Assembly (NCBI GenBank): GCA_041645025.1
Contig: JBAZQV010000003.1
Location: 1 to 46,194, forward strand
Source of the DNA: GW2011-AR5 sp041645025
Lineage (GTDB): Archaea > Aenigmatarchaeota > Aenigmatarchaeia > GW2011-AR5
DNA: 46,194 bases
Direction of reading: 5' to 3'
In this document: one piece after another, positions 1-8,213 of the stretch
How positions within the stretch are numbered: the first letter of the stretch is position 1
How the letters are laid out: each line of letters opens with the position of its first letter
Translations under genes and position numbers: made by a program
Notes under the pieces: generated by a model
The model's database searches: none
What the model saw: only the letters and a program-made list of their open reading frames with translations
Told to the model about the DNA's origin: nothing

Positions 1-306
1 GGCAGTTTTAACATGATACAACTTTTATCAATTGCCTTTGCGCCACTTTTTTACTATTGCGGGATATTGATAGAAAATGCAAAGAGGAACTGGTTTGTAG
101 GCATCAGGACACCCTGGACGCTGATGAATGAAACCGTCTGGAACAAGACTCACAGGAGAGGCGGAAAATTATTCAAACTCTCCGGAGTTTTGGCGCTCGT
201 GGCTATTGGTCTGCCGCAGTACGCACTGGTTTTCATCCTGGTTCCGGTGATTCTATCCTCAATTTACGCCATGGCCTACTCTTATTTCGAATACAAAAAA
301 CTGTAA
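1..306 (+). CDS. SdpI-family membrane protein, 5' end outside window
   Basis: The reading frame is open to the first base of the window, so the N-terminus is missing. The visible part has a hydrophobic segment, then the family hallmark around residues 26-48 (asparagine, glycine, IRTPWTL, a tryptophan, and a Thr-His before Arg-Arg-Gly-Gly), then two more hydrophobic stretches. This matches the C-terminal domain of SdpI/YhfL-type proteins, which in Bacillus give immunity to the SdpC toxin; archaeal members are of unknown role. No partner toxin is seen here. The family assignment rests on the RTPWTL motif and the membrane pattern; the function in this archaeon is not known. Confidence 0.75.
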   Translation, partial: GSFNMIQLLSIAFAPLFYYCGILIENAKRNWFVGIRTPWTLMNETVWNKTHRRGGKLFKLSGVLALVAIGLPQYALVFILVPVILSSIYAMAYSYFEYKKL

Positions 307-379
307 AGAAGGCAAAAAGAAAGTAACAGACACATTACATTCTAATTACCGGAGCCTTACATAAAAATCGGCAAACATC

Positions 380-387
380 TATAAAAG
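380..387 (+). promoter_or_regulatory. TATA box of the purine operon
   Basis: TATAAAAG lies about 26 bases upstream of the purSL ATG at 410, so the transcript is expected to be leaderless. No ribosome binding site precedes that ATG, which agrees with this. Confidence 0.6.
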
Positions 388-409
388 AATTCAACCCAAA
401 TATCCTGCA

Positions 410-3400
410 ATGCCCCGCAGAATAGAAGTCGGTCTTAACGCTGGTTTGTTTGATGCACAAGGTCACATAGATTCTCAGAGGATTCAAAATGCTCTCGGAC
501 TTGATGTCGACGTTGAATATGTAAAAGTCTATACCGAAGATCTTGAATTGACTCCAGAAGAAGTAGGACGATTTTCAGAAGAACTCAGACATCCTTTGGT
601 GAATACTTCATCTGTAAATGCCAGTACAAACCCAGTTGATGAACAGAATGACCATGTTTATGTTATTGAAGTAGGCTACAAGCCTGGTGTCATGGATCCG
701 GAGGGAAGGTCAGCAAAACTGCTTGCTGAGATGGTATACAAAAGACAAATACCATTTGACAGAAAAGTTGTGGTTCAGCATCAACGCAGAATAAGGAGCA
801 AAAACCCATTAACGGAAACACAACTTAAAAAGATTGCAGGACTTTTCTACAACCCTACTGTCCAGAATTACAGATTATTTTCAGCTTCTGATCTTACAGA
901 TGGCATACAGCCTTACATGCCTGAAGTCAGGCTTCCGGCACCCGAACCTATCAGGCATTATGACATGAATACGACTGATCCAGATCTTCTGAAGTTAAGC
1001 AACAAAAGAGTGCTGGCGCTAGACCAGGCTGAAATGAAAGCAATTCAGGTAAAATATAATGACCAGAAGTTTATAGAAGCAAGGAGAAAAGTAGGTCTCG
1101 GAGAAAAGGCAACTGATGGCGAACTTGAGATTGCTGGCCAGACATGGTCTGAACACTGTAGACATAAAATATTCAATGCAGCCGTGACGTATACGGAAGG
1201 TGGCAAAACAGAAATTTTTGAAGAGGGAATTTTTACCGAATTCATAAAGAAGCCGACACTTGCACTCCAGCAGCAAAAACCAGGCCTGATAAAATCTGTC
1301 CTCTGGGACAACTCTGGTGTTGTTGATTTCGACCCGGAGTCTGGTCATTATGTTTGTTTCAAGTGCGAAACGCACAACAGCCCTTCATTCATTGAACCAT
1401 ATGGGGGAGCAATAACCGGAATAGTTGGTGTTTACAGGGACCCACTTGGAACCGGACGGGGTTCAAAATTAATCTTTGGCGTATGGGGATATTGTACAGG
1501 TTCTACTTTTTACGACGGCGACCTTAAACCGCCTTTGCATCCTGATCAGCTTCTTGATGGCATACATCACGGAGTCAGAGATGGCGCTAACAAGCATGGA
1601 GTACCCACAGCCATAGGCAATGCGTTTTTCGATGATAGTTATCTTGGTAAATGCCTTGTTCATGTAGGTGCAGCGGGGGCCATTCCAAAAGAAGTCGCAG
1701 GAAGACCTGGTTATGAGAAGTGGATTAACCCGGGCGACAAATGTGTTGTTGTAGGCGGTCGTGTTGGAAAGGATGGGATACACGGCGCAACTGGTTCTTC
1801 CCAGGAATTTAGCGAACATACACCTGCAGGCCATGTTCAGATAGGCGATCCTTATACACAAAAGAATGTTCAGGAGTTTATGCTTGAAGCACTGGAAGAA
1901 GGACTCATAAATTTTGCCCAGGACAGTGGCGCTGGCGGAACCGCTTCTGCCGCAGGAGAGATGGCACAATATTCAAAGGGCGCAAGACTAGATCTGAGCA
2001 AAGATCTGCTAAAATACGAAGGCCTTGCGTCTTGGGAAAAATTGGTTTCAGAATCGCAGGAAAGAATGTTTCTCGCTGTGTCTCCGGAAAATATGGAAAG
2101 GATTGCAGTACTTGCGAAAAAATGGAGTGTTGACTACAGAGATATAGGTGAATTTAATGACACTGGATATTTTCATGTTGTTGATGACAAAGAACCGCTT
2201 GTCTATGTGGATCTGGATTTCCTGCACAAAGGCACGCCAAGGAAAAACCTGAATGCTGTATGGCAGACACCAGAAGAGCGCGGACTTGCCGAACCTGATC
2301 AGGGCTTCTACGAAACGGTTATGCAACAGGACCCTGCGACTTTGCTAAACAATATTTTAAGAGGTGAGAACGTAGCAAGCAGAGAGTTTCTCCAGAGAGA
2401 ATATGACAATCGTGTCCAAGGTAGAACTGTTATACCAGCGTTTATTGGAGAAAAAGGTGATGTACCGAGCGACGCATTTGTACAATTACTTGAATATGAT
2501 CGCGATACAGGTGTTGCCTGCGGAATAGGACTCAATCCTTCCTACAGCAAAATAGACACGTATGACATGGCAATGATGGCTGCGAACGAAGGACTAATGC
2601 GGGTTGTTGCAGTTGGCGCGGACCCAGACAGTGCTGTAAACAATGGCAATTACTGCTGGCCTGGCGTGCTGCCTGACGAGAGCGATGAATCTGAATACAA
2701 GATGGCACAACTAGTGAGGGCTGCAAAAGCACAGAGAGATTTTGCGCTGACAACTGGAGTTGCTACTGTATCAGGCAAAGACAGTATGAAAATACAGGGC
2801 AACATAGAAACTGCAGACGGAGGCAGGCGGCGCGTATACGGACTTCCGTCGATACAATTTGCAACAATAGCTCCGGTACACGATGTAAATAAATGTGTTA
2901 CTTCTGATTTCAAGGCTGCTGGTGATGTAATATATATTGCCGGAGCTGTGACTAGGGACGAACTTGGCGGGTCAGAACTATATCAACGATTTGGTCAGAC
3001 AGGACGCAACGCCCCTAAGGTAGACGCTCAGGAATCCATTGACATATGTCGCCGACTTCATTCTGCTATGAAAGACGAGTTTGTAGAATCAGCAAAGGTA
3101 TGTTCCAAGGGAGGGCTTGCTGTTGCACTTTCCTATTCTGCGATGGGAGGCGGTCTTGGGGCATCAGTTGATCTTGCAAGCATTCGTAGAGATTTTGACG
3201 ACGAAGAGAGAACAAACCTTAAACTACAGTACTCAGAAACAGCCTCACGATTTTTAGTTACAGTCAGGCCAGAATATGCTAAGCATTTTGAACAGGTAAT
3301 GAGTGGATATGCACAGCAAATAGGCTATGTCACAGATAGCGGGCTTAGCATGAGAGGCATTGACGGAAAGGCGTTTATAGGAACGGACTTCACAGAACTG

Positions 3401-3466
3401 AAAAAGAGCTGGCAGTCCACATTCAGTCATAAAAATTATCATGGTGATGAAATATCGCAACAATAA
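410..3466 (+). CDS. purL: Phosphoribosylformylglycinamidine synthase, PurS-PurL fusion
   Basis: This converts FGAR, glutamine and ATP to FGAM in purine synthesis, with ammonia supplied by PurQ. At 1018 residues it is longer than the usual archaeal PurL (about 700-760). The N-terminal part reads as a PurS-like region fused to the synthetase, followed by two ATP-grasp-like AIRS/PurL halves. Visible PurL motifs are WSEHCRHK (about residue 248), ETHNSPSFIEPYGGA (about 320), the GAGGTASA loop (about 508) and VSGKDSMK (about 788). A separate PurQ follows directly, so this is not the one-chain PurL of proteobacteria, which carries its own glutaminase. Long PurSL forms are known in Bacteroidetes and Clostridia as well as some archaea, so gene transfer is possible. 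It starts at the ATG downstream of a TATA box and leads the operon. Confidence 0.93.
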   Translation: MPRRIEVGLNAGLFDAQGHIDSQRIQNALGLDVDVEYVKVYTEDLELTPEEVGRFSEELRHPLVNTSSVNASTNPVDEQNDHVYVIEVGYKPGVMDPEGRSAKLLAEMVYKRQIPFDRKVVVQHQRRIRSKNPLTETQLKKIAGLFYNPTVQNYRLFSASDLTDGIQPYMPEVRLPAPEPIRHYDMNTTDPDLLKLSNKRVLALDQAEMKAIQVKYNDQKFIEARRKVGLGEKATDGELEIAGQTWSEHCRHKIFNAAVTYTEGGKTEIFEEGIFTEFIKKPTLALQQQKPGLIKSVLWDNSGVVDFDPESGHYVCFKCETHNSPSFIEPYGGAITGIVGVYRDPLGTGRGSKLIFGVWGYCTGSTFYDGDLKPPLHPDQLLDGIHHGVRDGANKHGVPTAIGNAFFDDSYLGKCLVHVGAAGAIPKEVAGRPGYEKWINPGDKCVVVGGRVGKDGIHGATGSSQEFSEHTPAGHVQIGDPYTQKNVQEFMLEALEEGLINFAQDSGAGGTASAAGEMAQYSKGARLDLSKDLLKYEGLASWEKLVSESQERMFLAVSPENMERIAVLAKKWSVDYRDIGEFNDTGYFHVVDDKEPLVYVDLDFLHKGTPRKNLNAVWQTPEERGLAEPDQGFYETVMQQDPATLLNNILRGENVASREFLQREYDNRVQGRTVIPAFIGEKGDVPSDAFVQLLEYDRDTGVACGIGLNPSYSKIDTYDMAMMAANEGLMRVVAVGADPDSAVNNGNYCWPGVLPDESDESEYKMAQLVRAAKAQRDFALTTGVATVSGKDSMKIQGNIETADGGRRRVYGLPSIQFATIAPVHDVNKCVTSDFKAAGDVIYIAGAVTRDELGGSELYQRFGQTGRNAPKVDAQESIDICRRLHSAMKDEFVESAKVCSKGGLAVALSYSAMGGGLGASVDLASIRRDFDDEERTNLKLQYSETASRFLVTVRPEYAKHFEQVMSGYAQQIGYVTDSGLSMRGIDGKAFIGTDFTELKKSWQSTFSHKNYHGDEISQQ

Positions 3467-4272
3467 CAAAACCAAGGACTTTAGTTGCCGTTGGGTATGG
3501 AATAAATTGTGACAGAGAACTTGAGTATGCTTTTTCAAGAGCAGGCGCGGAAGCAGAGCGCGTTCACGTAGACCAGTTGATACAGGAGCCCCAGATGCTT
3601 AGGGATGCAAATATATTCGGGCTTCCTGGCGGCTTCGCTTTCGGAGACGATACTTTTGCAGGGAACATATTTGCCAAGAGAATAAAATACAGTGACCTTC
3701 AGGACGAACTGCGCAGGTACCTGGAAGAAGGGAAGTTGGTGTTTGGTGTGTGCAATGGCAACCAGATAGGAAGCATGTTAAATCTTATTCCAATTTTTGG
3801 CGATATCTTTTCCAATCCGGAAAACGTATACACAAACAACAAGTCTGCACGTTATGAGGATCGTGGAAACATACACATGAAAGTTGTGAGCGACAAATCA
3901 TACTGGCTGAAAGATATTGACATGCTGCGCAACATACCAGTAGGACATGGTGAAGGACAATTCTATACAACACCACAGGTGCTCGATGAACTTTACAAAA
4001 GAGGTCTTGTTGCACTGAAATACGTTCATGAAGATGGAATGCCTGCAAACGGTGTCTATCCAATAAATCCAAACGGATCAATGGATGACATTGCAGGACT
4101 TGCCTCAGAAACTGTCTTAATGCTTATGCCTCATCCAGAGAGAGCAATACGGGCCTGCAACCAGGATGGGTGGACAAGAAGAAAATCCGAACTCAGAAGA
4201 AAAGGACTGACATTACCTCAAGACGGTGAGGGCATGAAGATATTCAGAAATGCCGTGGAGTATTTTGCGTAG
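3454..4272 (+). CDS. purQ: Phosphoribosylformylglycinamidine synthase glutaminase subunit; non-standard start
   Basis: Class I glutamine amidotransferase that feeds ammonia to PurSL. The nucleophile cysteine is in FGVCNGNQ and the His-Glu pair in MPHPERA. The family's conserved N-terminus (VAVGYGINCDRE) is encoded at 3484-3519, but no in-frame ATG, GTG or TTG exists between the frame's stop at 3448-3450 and a TTG at 3577, which would delete this conserved strand. I place the start at ATC 3454, five bases after a GGTGAT ribosome binding site (3443-3448); ATA at 3463, which overlaps the purSL stop codon, is the alternative. A one-base insertion near 3477 would instead join the frame to the ATG at 3447. 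The function is safe; the exact start is not. Confidence 0.85.
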   Translation: MATITKPRTLVAVGYGINCDRELEYAFSRAGAEAERVHVDQLIQEPQMLRDANIFGLPGGFAFGDDTFAGNIFAKRIKYSDLQDELRRYLEEGKLVFGVCNGNQIGSMLNLIPIFGDIFSNPENVYTNNKSARYEDRGNIHMKVVSDKSYWLKDIDMLRNIPVGHGEGQFYTTPQVLDELYKRGLVALKYVHEDGMPANGVYPINPNGSMDDIAGLASETVLMLMPHPERAIRACNQDGWTRRKSELRRKGLTLPQDGEGMKIFRNAVEYFA

Positions 4273-4281
4273 GTGATAAAA

Positions 4282-5574
4282 ATGACAAAGGATAGTGTTA
4301 TGGTAATAGGATCGGGCGGACGAGAACACGCAATGGCATGGAAGCTCGCGCAATCGCCTCATGTGGGAACGGTTTTCGTTGCTCCGGGAAACGGAGGCAC
4401 AGCAAAAGAGGAAAAATGCAAAAACATACCGGAATTAAAATACTCGACAGCAAACATCCCGCGTATTACCGCTTTCGCGAAGGAAAATAGCATAGCGCTT
4501 ACAGTCGTTGGTCCTGAGCAACCGCTCGTTGATGGCATCGCGGATGTGTTTTTGAAAGAAGGGTTGAATCTTTTCGGTCCTGGAACACGCGCCTCCATGC
4601 TGGAGGGTGACAAGATCTTTGCAAAGAACTTCATGGCTTACTACGACGTTCCGACCGCGCGATATAATACTGCAGGATCTTATGAAACTGCCATTAGGCA
4701 TGTGGATGCTATAGGATGTCCAGTTTACGTTAAGGCTTCCGGACTTGCGGCAGGCAAAGGGGCGCTCCCCGGAAGAACGACTGAAGAAGCGAATCAGGCG
4801 TTACGAAGAATAATGGTCAATAGGGAATTTGGCGACGCAGGCAACGGCATTGTAATTGAAAAATTTCTACAAGGCGAAGAAACAAGCTGCATGGCATTGA
4901 TAAACTCGCTTAGCGGAATCGCGGTGCCGCTTTTGCCATCACAAGACCACAAGAAACTGTTAGATGGTGATGAAGGTCCAAACACAGGCGGCATGGGCGC
5001 GTACGCACCAACACGTCTTGTTACGCCGGAATTGCAAGGAAGGATAAACAATGAAATCCTTTTGAGGACAAACATTGGCATAGCGCGCAGCGCATCGCAT
5101 TTTACGGGATTCCTCTACCCAGGACTCATGATAACAGATGACGGACCAATGGTGCTCGAGTACAATGTAAGAATGGGCGACCCGGAAACGCAGCCGATCC
5201 TGACAATGATGAAATCCGATTTTTATGAAGCATTGCAGGATGTCGCCTCAGGCAGGATGCCATCCATAGAATGGCGCAACGGATACGCAGTCTGTGTTGT
5301 GCTTGCTGCCAAAGGGTATCCAGAATCTCCAGAAAAGGGCAAGCCAATAGAAATCAGCGTCAAGGATGATAACGTAAAAGTCTTCCACGCCGGAACTACT
5401 TACAGGGACAATGATACCCTGATTACAAGCGGTGGAAGAGTGCTCGGAGTGACTGCGTACGGAGACACAATCGAAAGGGCGTGTGATCGTGCATACGCTG
5501 CTGTTGATGAAATACACTTTGAAGGAAGGCAGTTCCGCCGCGATATAGGTCTGCGTGAGGTCATGAGAAAATGA
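4282..5574 (+). CDS. purD: Phosphoribosylamine--glycine ligase
   Basis: Joins phosphoribosylamine and glycine to GAR. The 430-residue chain has the N-terminal motif GSGGREHAMAWKL, the ATP-grasp stretch KASGLAAGKGALPG, TGGMGAYAP and the metal-binding region EYNVRMGDPETQ, all typical of PurD. The GTG at 4273, immediately after the purQ stop, is part of a GGTGAT ribosome binding site, so the ATG at 4282 with a four-base spacer is the better start. It sits third in the purine operon and its stop codon overlaps the purN start by four bases. Confidence 0.95.
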   Translation: MTKDSVMVIGSGGREHAMAWKLAQSPHVGTVFVAPGNGGTAKEEKCKNIPELKYSTANIPRITAFAKENSIALTVVGPEQPLVDGIADVFLKEGLNLFGPGTRASMLEGDKIFAKNFMAYYDVPTARYNTAGSYETAIRHVDAIGCPVYVKASGLAAGKGALPGRTTEEANQALRRIMVNREFGDAGNGIVIEKFLQGEETSCMALINSLSGIAVPLLPSQDHKKLLDGDEGPNTGGMGAYAPTRLVTPELQGRINNEILLRTNIGIARSASHFTGFLYPGLMITDDGPMVLEYNVRMGDPETQPILTMMKSDFYEALQDVASGRMPSIEWRNGYAVCVVLAAKGYPESPEKGKPIEISVKDDNVKVFHAGTTYRDNDTLITSGGRVLGVTAYGDTIERACDRAYAAVDEIHFEGRQFRRDIGLREVMRK

Positions 5575-6425
5575 CATTAGTACGTGACGATATGGAATTG
5601 TTTCATAACCCTGAACGTGGACTAATGAATGTTCTTGTGCTTGCTTCCGGAACAGGAACTAATTTCGAGAAAGCATACGAAGGTTCACAAGAAACGGGAG
5701 CAAATTACTCTGTTGCATATTTGCTTACAGATAAAGAAAGGAAAAAAGGTGCAACAGAACCTATAGGCGCAATTCAAAGATCACAAAGATTGGAAATATC
5801 GTACAAATCGCTTCCTGGAATGAAAATTTGCGGCAGCTATGCAGAAGCGCAGCACGGCTTTCGCGAATATATGGAATATCAGGCAAGAGTCCAGCATTTC
5901 AACCAGATGATGCTCGACGAAGCAGTGAGATTTGAAAAGGAACATAGCATGATGTTTGATATAATGCTTCTGGCTGGTTACATGAGATTTGTTGAAGGGG
6001 CTCTCTGGAGAAGATTCGAAAGAAGATCTATAAATGTGCATCCTGCGAATCTTACGGTCTTGGATGATTTCAATATAAGAAAGTACACAGGAGACGACGC
6101 TGTTATGTCCGCTCTCAATAACGGCGAGAGCAGAACAAGATCTTCAATAATTCTTGTTGATCCGAAACCCGATGCAGGCGCAATTCTTGTTTCAGGGCCT
6201 TGGCTCAACTATGACGGACTGAGACCAGTCACAGAAGACCTTAAAGACGGGCACCAGGGCAGACAAAAAGAAGTAAGCGACTGGCCTGCATTGAAGTTTG
6301 TTCTCCGGACAATGGCAAACGGTGATCTGGGACTACACAGAAGAAAATTTCACCCTGACGGCAATCCAATCGTTGTGTATAAAGGAGAAGAAATGCCTTA
6401 CAAAGGCTATGACATGGAGGTTTGA
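5571..6425 (+). CDS. purN: Phosphoribosylglycinamide formyltransferase family protein
   Basis: Transfers a formyl group from formyl-tetrahydrofolate to GAR. The phosphate loop is ASGTGTNFE (about residues 25-33). The catalytic Asn-x-His is INVHPAN (N155, H157) and the catalytic Asp sits in DPKPDAGAILVSGP (D201). At 284 residues it is longer than the usual ~200, with an inserted region between residues 60 and 125. The start overlaps the purD stop (ATGA), and an ATG at 5592 is a possible alternative. Its place between purD and purM fits the pathway order. Divergence from typical PurN leaves some doubt about substrate. Confidence 0.85.
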   Translation: MTLVRDDMELFHNPERGLMNVLVLASGTGTNFEKAYEGSQETGANYSVAYLLTDKERKKGATEPIGAIQRSQRLEISYKSLPGMKICGSYAEAQHGFREYMEYQARVQHFNQMMLDEAVRFEKEHSMMFDIMLLAGYMRFVEGALWRRFERRSINVHPANLTVLDDFNIRKYTGDDAVMSALNNGESRTRSSIILVDPKPDAGAILVSGPWLNYDGLRPVTEDLKDGHQGRQKEVSDWPALKFVLRTMANGDLGLHRRKFHPDGNPIVVYKGEEMPYKGYDMEV

Positions 6426-6430
6426 TTAAT

Positions 6431-7534
6431 ATGAAATATTCAGATTTTGTTGATTATGATAAACTTGATCCAGTTAAAAAACAAGCAATGAAGATGTTTG
6501 CTTCATCATTAAGTCACCCAGAAAGGCTTCGAATACGTGTCATGCCAGTTGGCGAATCCGGAGTTGCCTTGGATTTTCTCGATTATGACTTCATGCTTGG
6601 TTTTAATGTCGAGGGTCTTGGAACGAAAAATGATATTGCTGACAAGATGTACGCTGAAATGAAAAGGCAGGGATATCCACATCCTGAACGTGTCTACCGT
6701 TTTATAGGTCAAGACACAGCAGCCATGTCTGTCATGGACTTGGTAAGTTCTGGTGCTGATCCATTTGCATATGGAGATTTTCTTACAGCAGGAAGTGATA
6801 AGTGGTTCACAGACGAGGAAAGAAACCAAGCACTTTTAGAAGGATACAGGGCTGCAGCTGACATAGGTCAATTTGCAATTCCGTGCGGTGAAACTCCTGC
6901 GCTGCCGGATATTGTAAACCCTGAAACATTGGTGCTGGAAGGTGCATCAATCGGACTTATCAGACCAAAAACCCGCCTCAGTTATGGGCAGAAGATAAGA
7001 GTTGGCGACATGATATACGGACTGCAGAGCAATGGGGTCTGCGCAAACGGTATATCAAAAGCAAGAAAAATAGCCGCAAAAACCCCTGACGGTTATTTCA
7101 CAAAAATGCCAAGTGGCATGTTACTTGGAGACGGGCTTCTTGTGCCAACACCAATCTACGTGAGACCGATAATAGAAATGTTCGACAAGGCTGATCTGCA
7201 CTATGCGTCACCGATAACAGGTCATGCCTGGGAAAAAGTTGCAAGGCCACGGCAGCCGTTCAGATATGTTATTGATACGCTTCCTGAAGTGCCTGAAGTA
7301 TTTCATTTTCTGATAGAACACGGAGCGCAGCATGGCTTTGATGTTTCCGACAGGGAAAATTACTATGTCTGGAACATGGGAACGAGTATCACGCTCGTTG
7401 CTCCTGCCAGTTCAGAGCGCAGCATGAGAGAGATCGCATCAAAGCACGGAACACAGCTGCAGGTCTTGGGGCATGTCGAAAAAGGTGACCGGGAAACGTA
7501 TCTTGCGCAGAAAGGTATAACCTATACACCATAA
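6431..7534 (+). CDS. purM: Phosphoribosylformylglycinamidine cyclo-ligase-like (AIR synthase)
   Basis: Closes FGAM to AIR using ATP. It shows the PurM/AIRS layout: GLGTKNDIADKM near residue 60, the GQDTAAMSVMDLVSSGADPFAY block near 95-115, then CGETPALPDIV and LEGASIGLIRPKTR. The usual spelling of these blocks differs somewhat from E. coli PurM, as in the divergent AIRS branch that often travels with PurSL. The ATG at 6431 is preferred over the TTG at 6422 because a GGAGGT ribosome binding site ends at 6421. It is the last gene of the operon. Confidence 0.88.
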   Translation: MKYSDFVDYDKLDPVKKQAMKMFASSLSHPERLRIRVMPVGESGVALDFLDYDFMLGFNVEGLGTKNDIADKMYAEMKRQGYPHPERVYRFIGQDTAAMSVMDLVSSGADPFAYGDFLTAGSDKWFTDEERNQALLEGYRAAADIGQFAIPCGETPALPDIVNPETLVLEGASIGLIRPKTRLSYGQKIRVGDMIYGLQSNGVCANGISKARKIAAKTPDGYFTKMPSGMLLGDGLLVPTPIYVRPIIEMFDKADLHYASPITGHAWEKVARPRQPFRYVIDTLPEVPEVFHFLIEHGAQHGFDVSDRENYYVWNMGTSITLVAPASSERSMREIASKHGTQLQVLGHVEKGDRETYLAQKGITYTP

Positions 7535-7578
7535 TCACAGGTCAATTCTTTATATTACCTTTTGCACAATCTTTATTC

Positions 7579-7953
7579 ATGGTACGATCTTATGCTAAAG
7601 GTTACTCAGCAGAGTTGGAGCTGACCCATACACTTTCTAAAATGGGTTACATGACCATCCGCGCCCCAAGGTCTGGTCGTATTAACCTTGCGTCGCCAGA
7701 TGTCATAGCCGCCAAGCACGGAAAGCTTTTAGTTATAGAATGCAAATTCCGCAAGTCCGCTTTCACCGTACCTTTAGAGCAGCTAGCCGAATTAGACGAA
7801 TGGGTAGAAAAAGCAGGCGCTATAGCATACATAGGATGCAAGATAGCCAGAAAGGGATGGAAATTTCTGCGATTAGAGGAAGTCAAAGCCAACAAAGGTA
7901 ACATAGGCAAGAAGTTCATCGAGGAAAAAGGGATTTCAATAAATGAACTATAA
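7579..7953 (+). CDS. hjc: Archaeal Holliday junction resolvase
   Basis: Endonuclease that cuts four-way DNA junctions. The 124-residue chain matches archaeal Hjc in length. Active-site residues are visible: glutamate 12 or 14 in the first helix, Asp41 in SPDV, and Glu54 and Lys56 in VIECK; the 13-residue spacing from Asp to Glu is that of the family. The start ATG follows an AT-rich stretch without a ribosome binding site, which suggests leaderless transcription. It probably acts with RadA encoded downstream. Confidence 0.93.
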   Translation: MVRSYAKGYSAELELTHTLSKMGYMTIRAPRSGRINLASPDVIAAKHGKLLVIECKFRKSAFTVPLEQLAELDEWVEKAGAIAYIGCKIARKGWKFLRLEEVKANKGNIGKKFIEEKGISINEL

Positions 7954-8016
7954 CTAAATCATCAATCAGCACAACCATTACTTGCTCATCAATTACCGGC
8001 TTTAAAAACCAACTAA

Positions 8017-8025
8017 GCTTAAAAG
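8017..8025 (+). promoter_or_regulatory. Candidate TATA box before the dnaG leader
   Basis: CTTAAAAGC is centred about 25 bases before the first arm of the inverted repeat at 8049. A second TATA-like stretch, CTTTAAAAAC, lies at 8000. Assigned by position only. Confidence 0.35.
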
Positions 8026-8045
8026 CATTACATTCATTATCATAG

Positions 8046-8213
8046 TAGAGGAAGAACATTATGACTTCATACTTATCTGCATTTTTACGCCAGCGCTTTT
8101 TTGAAAAGGGCTGAGGTACGTAACTAGTTCTTCCTTTAAACAAAAGTAAGCGAAACCGGCGGCTAGTAGAATAAAATTTACGATCCACGTTCCGCTTAAC
8201 TGAGGTGGTAATT
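8046..8213 (+). promoter_or_regulatory. Structured leader (or small RNA) upstream of dnaG
   Basis: About 170 bases without a convincing gene. AGGAAGAAC (8049-8057) and GTTCTTCCT (8127-8135) form a perfect 9-bp inverted repeat across 69 bases, starting where transcription from the upstream TATA-like site should begin. The dnaG ribosome binding site GAGGTGG closes the segment. It may be a regulatory 5' leader or a separate small RNA ending before dnaG. Confidence 0.35.

Noticed and set aside
1469..1969. Long antisense open frames inside purSL and similar ones in other genes (for example 8687-9139, 36259-37389, 42289-42843).
   Set aside because: They lie opposite clear genes, show no domain, and follow from codon bias of the true gene.
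3577..3579. TTG as start of purQ.
   Set aside because: It removes the conserved GYGINCDRE strand that is plainly coded upstream in the same frame.
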